Shown: piece by piece, positions 1-6,658 of the stretch
Layout of the letters: every line of letters begins with the position of its first letter
Numbering within the stretch: position 1 is the stretch's first letter
Assembly: GCA_016204645.1 (NCBI GenBank)
Contig: JACQKI010000010.1
Location: 1 to 10,520, forward strand
Source of the DNA: Candidatus Kerfeldbacteria bacterium
GTDB taxonomy: Bacteria; Patescibacteriota; Patescibacteriia; SBBC01
Length of the DNA stretch: 10,520 bases
Direction: 5' to 3'
Made by a program: the position numbers and the translations under genes
The notes under the pieces: generated by a model
Databases searched by the model: none
What the model was told of the DNA's origin: nothing
Seen by the model: only the letters and a program-made list of their open reading frames with translations

Positions 1-1
1 G

Positions 2-3000
2 GCTGCGCCTGACTGCGGGGGTAACCCGGGTGCTTGCAGTCCAAACCTTCTTTCGTCAGTACAAAACCTGCCGGCTTCGGAAGTAGCGCAGGAAATTCCG
101 CTGACGCAGCTGCAGGGCACGGCCTACCGCGTGACCGGCAAGTACAAAGTGTCGTTCACCGACCAGTTCGACCGCTACACTGCCGCCGATCCGCGCTGGA
201 ACCAGCGGCCGCACGCCGGCATCATGACGCGGTGCAAAAATTCCCTGGATACGCTCGCCAGCTGCGGTTACGAAACCAACCTCTTTCAGACCGACCGACT
301 CAGCGGCGTGGGCAGCGGCACGTGCCAGGGCTTTCCGGCAGTGTCGTGCACGACGAACCAGAGCTGCATTAACCAGGCAGCCGGCACGCTGTGCGAGGGC
401 GACTGGAAAGATTTTTCAGCGGTGGTGACCAAGCGCAATTACGATTACAGCGGCAATCCGCCGCATTCGGGAGTCCCAGTACCGAACGACGCCGGCCAGA
501 CGCTCGAAGTCGTCTGCTTTGCGGACGTCGGCGCAAAAATCGCCTGCGACAATATTACGGTCACCCCGGTCAACGAAGCTGCGGCCGCGGGTTTCGACGC
601 GGTCGACATCTGGGCGGTCGGCGACGCCGCGGCCGGCGGCGCAGTCGTGTACCGGAATACGCTCGATCTACTGGGCGGCGTGCCGGCTGACAGCTGGCAG
701 CCGCAGAAGCCGCCAGTGGCCGCGGCTCTGCGGTCGATCACTGCCACCGACCCGCACCACATCTGGGCGGTCGGCGACCAGCCGGTCGGGGGGCGGGCTG
801 CCATCTTGCGCCTGAATCCGGGAAACCTCGCGGGCTGGGCCTGGATCGGCACGTCCACGAACCAAAGCGACCCGGTCGGCTGGATCGACTTCAACTGCGG
901 CAACCAGGGCAGCTGCGCCTCTCAGCCCTCGAGCTTCGGCGTCAGCGTCAACACCGATTCGACCTACGGCCAGTGCAGCAACAACTTGGCTAAGAGCTGC
1001 ACTGGACCGGCCGACTGCGGCGGCCAGCCTTGCGTCACCGGCGTGATGTCGGGCAGCGCCTGGCTGGGCAGCCAGGACGTGACTGAAACGGTCGACTACG
1101 GGCCGTGCACCAGCTCGGTTTCGGGCGTTTGCGCCACGCAGTTTTGCACTCTCAACCCGACGATCGAATGCAAGGGCCCTAACATTTGCCGTAAGTGGTG
1201 TCAGAACAGCCACCAACCGTGCACCGGCAACAGCCAGTGCGCCAGTGGCGAGCTGTGCGTACCTAACAACACGCCGTCCGACACCTGCGCCTTACCCGCT
1301 GCGTGTTCTTCTGACAGCCAGTGTACCGGTTCGAATAAGAGCTGTAAGTTCAGCCTTGGATGCGATACGACCCTCGGCCAGTGCTACAGCGGTACTGCCA
1401 GGCTGTGCTCGAGCTCGAGCCAATGCTACGGCACGTGCGCGCAGAACCAGGGCGTCCGCTGCATCACCAGCAAGGACTGCAAGGTTTCCTGCAGCCAGAA
1501 CCCGCTGGCCTGCCGGTCGAGCGGCTGGCTGTCGTTCGACAAAACCGTGACCGGCACGCCGCCGGCCTCATCCAACTTCGACAACAGCCAGCCCTTTACA
1601 GCCCGGTACGACAGCGCGACCGGCGCGATCAGCGGCTGGGCCCGGCTGCAGCTTGGGCAGTGCACGGTTTCAAAGCTGGCCTGTTTCAAGGACGGCGATT
1701 GCGGCGGCAGCGGCGGGACGTGCAGCTACGCCAATGCGCCGGGCGGCAACGATGCCGAAGCCGGCTGGGTGCGCCTGCGAGGAGATTCCGTAACCTTAAA
1801 CGGCTTAGCCGTGCAGTGCGCTGCCTGCGCTGACAGCGGAAACCTCGTATACAATGACGAGACCTGCAAGATTTGCAATGCGTACCTGAAAAACGATTCA
1901 ACACCAACGCAGCAGGCTTGCAGTGATTGCAACGGCTGCACGCTTAAGCTTTGTACGACAAGCTTAAATCCATGCCGGGACAACAGCCAGTGCGGTGCAA
2001 ATTCGTGTCAAGTTTTCGGCCACTGCGACCTCTCCAATAATCTGGGCGGGGACATTTGCTTCAGTGACAGCGATTGCCCGGCGTTCGGCGCCGGCGGCAC
2101 AAAGTGCATTTTCGGTGCGCTGTGTACGACCTGCGCCAGTTGCAGCACGTACGGAATATCATTAGACCAGGACGATACCAAGCAGCTCAGCGGTTTTGCC
2201 TACAGCCGCGACCTGGGCTGGATTGATTTCGGTCGGGTCAGCCTCGGCGGCCGGGTTTTCTTACAAACGCGCTTCGGCGACGTCTACTCCGGCGGCGACA
2301 TCGGCAGTTCCACCACCGCCCGCGCTCCGAGCTTTCCGACCGGCCCGACCTGCAACGCCACCTACCGTTTAGTCGCGGCTCGGACCATCACCAACTTCTG
2401 CACCAGCGCCGGCACAAACTTCTTAACGCCGAGTGCGCAGGTCTTCCCGCTGCCGCAGGCCGAGAACCGCTACACCACCGAGATCGGCGAGCTGGACATC
2501 GTCGGCCTGACCACCCCGGTCACCGCGCTCACTAAGAATAAGTACGGCGACGAGGTTATTGTTTCCGGCAGCGGAACGCAGGCGCTGCTGGGTTGCAGCG
2601 GCGATCCGTGCGCGACTATCCTTCGCGGCCGCGTCTACCACATCCAAGGCGATTTGACGATTGACAAGGATCTGCGGTTTGATCCGGCGGCGGTCGGCCA
2701 GCTCGGCCACGGCACCATCGTGGTCGACGGCAACCTCATCATTCAGTCAAACATCACCTACGGTACGGCCAGTACTTTGGCCAACCGTCGCCAGCTGCCC
2801 TCAGCCGCCTTCATCGTTAAAGGCGACATCACGATTGCGTCGTCAGTCGCGCAAATTGTCGGCGCGTACTACACCGAAAAAACTATCGCCACGGTCTCAA
2901 CTGAACCGGATATTCAGCTGGTAGCTAGCGGCGTGATGGTGGCCGGAAAGTTCAACTTCCAACGCAAGTACAGCGGCGGGTTCAGCGGCCAGGAACCGGC

Positions 3001-3100
3001 CGAGGTGATCATCTACGACGGCCGACTGCAAGCCAACACGCCGCCCGGCTTATCCGCCCTGTCGCAAGGTTTGCCGAACTTGCAAGAAGTGGTGCCCTAG
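2..3100 (+). CDS. Large secreted cysteine-rich multidomain surface protein, 5'-truncated by window edge
   Basis: The reading frame is open from base 2, so the true start lies upstream of the window; 1032 residues are visible. Numbering from base 2, residues ~25-190 look like a jelly-roll carbohydrate-binding-type module (TGKYKVSF, WKDFSAVV, ending CDNITVTPV). Two IWAVGD motifs at ~203 and ~254 resemble beta-propeller blades. GWAW at ~278 and GWIDF at ~293 recur as GFAYSRDLGWIDF near 731-743. Residues ~298-720 contain about 50 cysteines in short units of the form C-x3/4-[SD]-[QD]-C-xn-C, for example CTGNSQC, CSSDSQC, CRDNSQC, CFSDSDC. The last ~270 residues are beta-rich with rung-like stretches (GTIVVDGNLIIQSNI, AAFIVKGDITIASSV) and suggest a beta-helix or PilX-type fold. 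Disulfide-rich content implies an extracellular location. Closeness to the pil genes suggests an adhesin or pilus-associated protein, but that role is inferred and no family is claimed. It ends in TAG, which opens a TTAGG array. Confidence 0.85.
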   Translation, partial: AAPDCGGNPGACSPNLLSSVQNLPASEVAQEIPLTQLQGTAYRVTGKYKVSFTDQFDRYTAADPRWNQRPHAGIMTRCKNSLDTLASCGYETNLFQTDRLSGVGSGTCQGFPAVSCTTNQSCINQAAGTLCEGDWKDFSAVVTKRNYDYSGNPPHSGVPVPNDAGQTLEVVCFADVGAKIACDNITVTPVNEAAAAGFDAVDIWAVGDAAAGGAVVYRNTLDLLGGVPADSWQPQKPPVAAALRSITATDPHHIWAVGDQPVGGRAAILRLNPGNLAGWAWIGTSTNQSDPVGWIDFNCGNQGSCASQPSSFGVSVNTDSTYGQCSNNLAKSCTGPADCGGQPCVTGVMSGSAWLGSQDVTETVDYGPCTSSVSGVCATQFCTLNPTIECKGPNICRKWCQNSHQPCTGNSQCASGELCVPNNTPSDTCALPAACSSDSQCTGSNKSCKFSLGCDTTLGQCYSGTARLCSSSSQCYGTCAQNQGVRCITSKDCKVSCSQNPLACRSSGWLSFDKTVTGTPPASSNFDNSQPFTARYDSATGAISGWARLQLGQCTVSKLACFKDGDCGGSGGTCSYANAPGGNDAEAGWVRLRGDSVTLNGLAVQCAACADSGNLVYNDETCKICNAYLKNDSTPTQQACSDCNGCTLKLCTTSLNPCRDNSQCGANSCQVFGHCDLSNNLGGDICFSDSDCPAFGAGGTKCIFGALCTTCASCSTYGISLDQDDTKQLSGFAYSRDLGWIDFGRVSLGGRVFLQTRFGDVYSGGDIGSSTTARAPSFPTGPTCNATYRLVAARTITNFCTSAGTNFLTPSAQVFPLPQAENRYTTEIGELDIVGLTTPVTALTKNKYGDEVIVSGSGTQALLGCSGDPCATILRGRVYHIQGDLTIDKDLRFDPAAVGQLGHGTIVVDGNLIIQSNITYGTASTLANRRQLPSAAFIVKGDITIASSVAQIVGAYYTEKTIATVSTEPDIQLVASGVMVAGKFNFQRKYSGGFSGQEPAEVIIYDGRLQANTPPGLSALSQGLPNLQEVVP

Positions 3101-3133
3101 GATTTTAGGCTGTTAGGTTATTAGGTGGTTAGG
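3097..3133 (+). repeat. Period-8 TTAGG array, single arm, starting in the stop codon
   Basis: Five units (one CTAGG, four TTAGG) start at 3097, 3105, 3113, 3121 and 3129, exactly 8 bp apart. The three-base linkers all differ (ATT, CTG, TTA, TGG). The TAG stop of the upstream gene (3098-3100) is bases 2-4 of the first unit. Because 8 is not a multiple of 3, TAG appears in all three frames. No matching CCTAA arm follows, unlike the arrays at 8837 and 10021. Function unknown. Confidence 0.85.
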
Positions 3134-3219
3134 GTGAGGAATTGGGAGATTGGAGATGGAAGATTGAGTTTAGAGAACTTAGCGCGAGGTGCTGAAAGAT
3201 TTAGGATTGAGGTTTTGAG
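3134..3219 (+). repeat. Degenerate purine-rich continuation of the TTAGG array
   Basis: The array runs on as a G/A-rich stretch of imperfect 7-8 bp units such as ATTGGGAG, ATTGGAG, ATGGAAG and TTTAGAG, with one more exact TTAGG at 3201-3205. It could be a decayed array or a variant motif. I see no coding potential here and no T-rich terminator. Confidence 0.4.
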
Positions 3220-3242
3220 AATTTATGTAGCATGCCGATTTA

Positions 3243-3286
3243 CCGGCCCCGTCCCGCCGTGGCGGGACTAAGGCGGGCGGGGTCGG
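3243..3286. other. GC-rich stem-loop with two mutually exclusive pairings
   Basis: Pairing one is a perfect inverted repeat, GTCCCGCC (3251-3258) with GGCGGGAC (3261-3268), folding as about 7 bp with a 4-nt loop. Pairing two joins 3243-3258 to 3272-3286: about 15 bp with one bulged T (3252) and one G-T wobble (3246/3283), enclosing the right arm of the first hairpin. No T-run follows, so it is not a standard intrinsic terminator. It lies about 30 bp upstream of the -35 box of the pilM promoter. It could be a dispersed repeat, a 3'-end processing structure or a binding site. Confidence 0.75.
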
Positions 3287-3316
3287 CGCGTGAGGTGAAG
3301 CATGAAAAACATGGAG

Positions 3317-3345
3317 TGGACAGAGACGATTTTTTGTGCTATAAT
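3317..3345 (+). promoter_or_regulatory. Sigma70-type promoter for the pilM operon
   Basis: The -35 box is TGGACA (3317-3322), one mismatch from TTGACA. A 17-bp spacer leads to a perfect TATAAT (3340-3345). TGC directly precedes the -10, giving an extended -10 element. The predicted transcription start is near 3351-3353, about 36 nt before the pilM ATG. It is the best promoter I see in the window and fits a single transcript through at least the regulator gene at 8840. Confidence 0.85.
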
Positions 3346-3351
3346 TTTGAC

Positions 3352-3378
3352 ATGAATTTTGCGTGGTTGGCCGGGTAA
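3352..3378 (+). other. Possible leaderless 8-codon upstream ORF
   Basis: An ATG at 3352 lies six bases after the -10 box, so it sits at or beside the predicted transcription start. It opens a short frame, MNFAWLAG, ending in TAA at 3376-3378, nine bases before the pilM ATG. If translated it would be leaderless and could affect pilM translation. An ORF this short can easily arise by chance. Confidence 0.2.
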
Positions 3379-3387
3379 GTCGCTGCT

Positions 3388-4488
3388 ATGGCACTGCTCG
3401 GGAGCAAGGCAAGCTACCTCGGCGTTGACATCGGCACCTCGAGCGTCAAGGTGGTTGAGTTCCGCAACGAAGGCGGGCGTCCGAAGCTCGTGACCTACGC
3501 TTTCATCGAGCGGCCGACCAACGTCGTCAAGCTCGATTCGGCCCAAGAGCAAGGGTTGGTGGCAACCGCGCTGCGCGACTTGATTAAGCGCTCACGAGCC
3601 ACGTCTGACCGGGTCGTCGCCGCCCTCCCGAGCTTCGCGGTATTCTCGTCGATCGTCAGCTTGCCGGTCATGCCGCGCAAAGATCTGTACGCGGCCGTGC
3701 GCTGGGAAGCGAAAAAGTTCGTGCCGATGCCGATCGAGGAAATGGTCTTGGACTGGCGCCTGCTGAAAGATAAAGATCGGGAAACGCCGCCGGCGCCGAG
3801 CAGCCAACTGGCCGAGCATCCGGCTGCCGAACGCGGGCCGAAGAACCTGCGGGTGCTGCTGACCGCCGCGCCCAAAACCCTGGTCAAGCGGTACATCGAC
3901 ATTTTCAAAGGCGCCAACCTGCGTCTGGTCAGCCTGGAAACCGAATCGTTCGCCCTGGAGCGATCGCTGCTCGGGGGCGAACCCGGATCGTTCATGATCG
4001 TCGACATCGGCGCGGTCGCCACCACCATTACCATCACGGTCAACAGCATTCCGCTGTTGAACCGGTCGATCGACGTCGGCGGCGACACCATCACCAAAGC
4101 CATTGCCAATAGCCTGAACGTCGACCAGCAGCGTGCCGAGCAGTTCAAGCGCGACGTCGGCATCGGCGGTGAACAAATCCAGGGCGGGCAGATACCGCGG
4201 GCCATCGAGTTCGTGGTCTCCTCGATCGTCAACGAAATCCGCTACGTCTTCAACCTCTACCACAACCAAGGCGAAAAACCAATTGAGAAAATCATTTTGT
4301 CCGGTGGCTCGGCCTTCCTGACCAACCTGCCCGAGTACCTGGCCACCACCCTCAACATGAAAGTCTTCATCGGCGACCCCTGGGCGAGAGTCATCTACCC
4401 GGTAGATTTAAAGCCGGCGCTCGACGAGATCGGTCCGCGCTTTACGGTCGCGATCGGTTTGGCGATGCGTGAAATTATCACGCCCTAA
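3388..4488 (+). CDS. pilM: Type IV pilus actin-like ATPase PilM
   Basis: PilM is an FtsA/actin-fold cytoplasmic protein that binds the N-terminal tail of PilN and links the PilN-PilO membrane complex to the pilus motor. The 366-residue length is typical. The phosphate-1 loop is GVDIGTSSVKVVEF (residues 12-25), the phosphate-2 motif is IVDIGAVATTITI (from 204), and the adenosine-type motif is ILSGGSAFLTNL (from 303), so nucleotide binding appears intact. PMPIEEMVLDW (~112-122) is a PilM signature. A Pro/Glu-rich linker at ~130-150 looks like a variable insert. The ATG at 3388 is the obvious start because the actin fold begins twelve residues later; there is no Shine-Dalgarno. It is the first gene after the promoter at 3317-3345 and lies 5 bp before pilN. 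Confidence 0.95.
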   Translation: MALLGSKASYLGVDIGTSSVKVVEFRNEGGRPKLVTYAFIERPTNVVKLDSAQEQGLVATALRDLIKRSRATSDRVVAALPSFAVFSSIVSLPVMPRKDLYAAVRWEAKKFVPMPIEEMVLDWRLLKDKDRETPPAPSSQLAEHPAAERGPKNLRVLLTAAPKTLVKRYIDIFKGANLRLVSLETESFALERSLLGGEPGSFMIVDIGAVATTITITVNSIPLLNRSIDVGGDTITKAIANSLNVDQQRAEQFKRDVGIGGEQIQGGQIPRAIEFVVSSIVNEIRYVFNLYHNQGEKPIEKIILSGGSAFLTNLPEYLATTLNMKVFIGDPWARVIYPVDLKPALDEIGPRFTVAIGLAMREIITP

Positions 4489-4493
4489 CGTTT

Positions 4494-5651
4494 ATGCCCG
4501 ACATCAATCTCTTATCGGACACCCGGCAAGACGAGCCGCGACGAAGCAAACCGAAAGCTGTGCCGCCGGCGCCGGTTGAGTACTCGAGCCCGGATGCCCG
4601 GAGCGAAACTTCCAACCAGCTCCGCAAGCCGTCAGGGATTGGCTTGTGGATCCGCTCGCTCTGGCGCGGGCGGACGCCGAAGAAACCGGCTAACCGTCCA
4701 TTGCCGCGCGCCGCTGCCCAACCGGGCGCCAAGCGTGCACCGGACGCGCCAGCCAGCGCCGGACCAGAACCAGAAGACATATTCGCCGACATTCCTGCCA
4801 TGACCGGAGGTCCGGCTAAGCGCCGACCGCCGCCGCCGGCCAGCTTCAGTCCGACTGGCCCGCCGCCAGGCGAGTTTCCGCCGCTGCCGAAGTTGCCGGC
4901 CTGGAACGAACCGCCGCCTGTCCGGCCGGCATTAAAATCGGCGACCGGCATTCCGCCGGTTGCACCGCCTCCTCCTCCGCGCCGGACGCTCAACATCCCA
5001 CCGCCCCCGCGCCGGCCGGGCCGCGCAGCCGCCGCTCCGGCCGAGAGCGGCAGCGTCAACCTGCTGCCGGCCGAACTGGTTTCGACCTTCAACCCGCAGC
5101 AGAAACTGACCACCCTCGGGCTGACCGCGCTGGCCACGGCGCTGCTGGTCGGAATCATCGACGTCCCGCTGCTGCTGTGGAAGGAAACGCAGGTGCGGCG
5201 AACGAACGAGAAGCGGGTGGAAGTGGCCGAGGTGATCGCTAAGATAAAATCACTGGAAAAGGAACAGCGCCAGGCGATCACGCTCAAAGCCTCGAACGAC
5301 GTGGTGCGCCAGCTCCTCAATCGGCACGTCTACTGGACCAAGCTGCTGGAGCTGTTCGAACGGTACACGCTCCCCAGCGTCAACTACCCTTCGGGCATCA
5401 CCGCCGACGTGACCGGTACCCTCAACCTAGTCGGTTCTGCGCCGGACATCGAAACCATCCTCCAGCAGCTGGCCGTGTACCAGCGCGCGAGCGAGCTGGT
5501 GAAAACCGTGACCATCGATACCGTCAACCGGGAGAAAGACGGTACGAACCGCTACAGCTTCGTGGCCGATTTCACGCTGGCGCCGACTGCCTTTTACCGG
5601 CCGATCGACGCAACCGTGGCCGGTGTAACCGGTCCGACCGTCAACCCATGA
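4494..5651 (+). CDS. pilN: Type IV pilus inner-membrane protein PilN with long proline-rich N-terminal extension
   Basis: PilN is a bitopic membrane protein that pairs with PilO and binds PilM through a short cytoplasmic INLLP-type tail. Typical PilN is about 200 residues; this one is 385. The core is C-terminal: SVNLLPAEL (187-195), one membrane helix (~205-229), a charged coiled coil (~230-280), then a periplasmic-type ferredoxin-like domain (HVYWTKLLELFERY onward). Before the core lie ~186 residues rich in Pro, Arg and Ala, with runs such as RRPPPP and APPPPPRR. The extreme N-terminus reads MPDINLLSD, so a second PilM-binding-like motif precedes the linker. The frame stays open across the linker with no stops. 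The gene starts 5 bp after pilM and its TGA overlaps the pilO ATG (ATGA), suggesting translational coupling. PilN identity is firm; the role of the extension is unknown. Confidence 0.9.
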   Translation: MPDINLLSDTRQDEPRRSKPKAVPPAPVEYSSPDARSETSNQLRKPSGIGLWIRSLWRGRTPKKPANRPLPRAAAQPGAKRAPDAPASAGPEPEDIFADIPAMTGGPAKRRPPPPASFSPTGPPPGEFPPLPKLPAWNEPPPVRPALKSATGIPPVAPPPPPRRTLNIPPPPRRPGRAAAAPAESGSVNLLPAELVSTFNPQQKLTTLGLTALATALLVGIIDVPLLLWKETQVRRTNEKRVEVAEVIAKIKSLEKEQRQAITLKASNDVVRQLLNRHVYWTKLLELFERYTLPSVNYPSGITADVTGTLNLVGSAPDIETILQQLAVYQRASELVKTVTIDTVNREKDGTNRYSFVADFTLAPTAFYRPIDATVAGVTGPTVNP

Positions 5652-6346
5652 ACGTTCCGCCCACACTCCGAAAACTGACCGCCGACCTGCTGACCACCTA
5701 CTTCCGTTTTGTTTTGATGGCGGCGGCCGCGCTGGTGGCCGTGCTCGGCTACTGGCTGCTGATTAAGCCGCAGTTCGAGAGCGTACGGCTGGTCGGAATT
5801 CTAGCCTTGCAAAACGAGAACGAGCGGCTGCGGGACCGGCAGGCGTACCTCGATCGGTTGACGGCCATGGTCGATCGCTACCGCCAGGTCAAGGCGGCCC
5901 AAGCCATCCAGAGCCAACGCATGCTGCCGCTCGAACCGGACCAGGGCAACCTGTTTTTGACCATTCAGGCGCTGGCCCGCCAGGTTCAGATGCAGCTCGA
6001 TTCAGTGTCCGTAACCAAAGGTTCGAGCTTGGTGGCTAGCCAAACCGCGGCTGCCGCCGGCGCCCGTCGATCGCCGACGGCTGACGCCAGCGCCCCGGTC
6101 ACGACTTCATCCGGAACCGTCCAGATCCAGAACGTTAGCTTCAGCCTGTCCGGGCCGTTCACCTACGAATCGTTCAAGCAGCTGCTGCGGGCGATTGAAC
6201 GCAGCGTCAGGGTGTTCGACCTGGAATCGATTACCTTCAAACCGGTGACCGACGCAGCCGGCCAGGGCGCCGAACAGGCCAGCGGCACGACCACCTACTC
6301 GCTCAGCGTCAAGGCTTACTACCTCGATACCGGCGCGGCTTCCTAA
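5648..6346 (+). CDS. pilO: Type IV pilus inner-membrane protein PilO
   Basis: PilO heterodimerises with PilN to form the extracytoplasmic scaffold of the alignment complex. The 232 residues have the expected plan: a short cytoplasmic tail, a membrane helix at ~21-39 (FVLMAAAALVAVLGYWLLI), the KPQF segment just after it, a coiled coil at ~50-95 (NENERLRDRQAYLDRL and on), and a C-terminal ferredoxin-like domain with the GPFTYESFKQLLRAIERS helix and a SLSVKAYYL last strand. An Ala/Ser/Thr-rich insert at ~130-155 separates the coiled coil from the last strands. The start is fixed by the 4-bp ATGA overlap with pilN. The small membrane-protein gene follows 7 bp later. Confidence 0.9.
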   Translation: MNVPPTLRKLTADLLTTYFRFVLMAAAALVAVLGYWLLIKPQFESVRLVGILALQNENERLRDRQAYLDRLTAMVDRYRQVKAAQAIQSQRMLPLEPDQGNLFLTIQALARQVQMQLDSVSVTKGSSLVASQTAAAAGARRSPTADASAPVTTSSGTVQIQNVSFSLSGPFTYESFKQLLRAIERSVRVFDLESITFKPVTDAAGQGAEQASGTTTYSLSVKAYYLDTGAAS

Positions 6347-6353
6347 AGGCACT

Positions 6354-6656
6354 ATGGCACTGGTCCAGAAACAAAACCCGAAGCGGACGCTGATCTTGAC
6401 AACCGCATTGATCGCGGTCGTGGCCGGTGGAGTTATCACGCTGCTGATTCTGCAGCGGCCCAGTCAAACATCGGTGCAGGTTCCGACCAGATCTTTCCGG
6501 GGCAGCGACTTGCCGATCTACTCCACCTTCGGCGAAGAGCTCTACACCACCGAGCAGTTCCGCGCCCTCCACGACTACCTCGAAGGCACGCCGCCGATTC
6601 CGGACGCCAACGTCAACGCCAGCCAGCGTAACCCTAACCCTTTCCGCGCCCAGTAA
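6354..6656 (+). CDS. Small single-pass membrane protein in the pilP position
   Basis: I do not recognise a named family for this 100-residue protein. It has a basic cytoplasmic start (MALVQKQNPKR), one strong membrane helix at ~12-33, then a ~65-residue soluble tail ending in NPNPFRAQ. It sits between pilO and pilB, where diderm pilus operons carry pilP or related genes. The terminal NPFR loosely recalls the DPFRP motif of PilP, but there is no lipobox and the secretin-binding domain is absent. AAAGG about six bases before the ATG is the most plausible Shine-Dalgarno in the window. The TAA is 2 bp from pilB. I infer an accessory partner of PilN/PilO; a degenerate minor component cannot be excluded. 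Confidence 0.75.
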   Translation: MALVQKQNPKRTLILTTALIAVVAGGVITLLILQRPSQTSVQVPTRSFRGSDLPIYSTFGEELYTTEQFRALHDYLEGTPPIPDANVNASQRNPNPFRAQ

Positions 6657-6658
6657 CC

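Noticed and set aside
131..133. GTG at 131 as the start of the large Cys-rich protein
   Set aside because: The frame is open back to base 2 with continuous protein-like sequence (LTQLQGTAYRVTGKYKV), and 131 falls inside a beta-rich domain, so the real start is outside the window.
3243..3286. Rho-independent terminator of the upstream gene
   Set aside because: The stem is strong, but the bases after it (CGCGTGAGGTGAAG) have no T-run. The T-run at 3330-3335 is about 45 nt away, inside the promoter spacer.
5649..5651. TGA recoded as glycine, as in some CPR lineages
   Set aside because: TGA at the end of pilN overlaps the pilO start in a normal ATGA arrangement, and none of the long reading frames contain an in-frame TGA.
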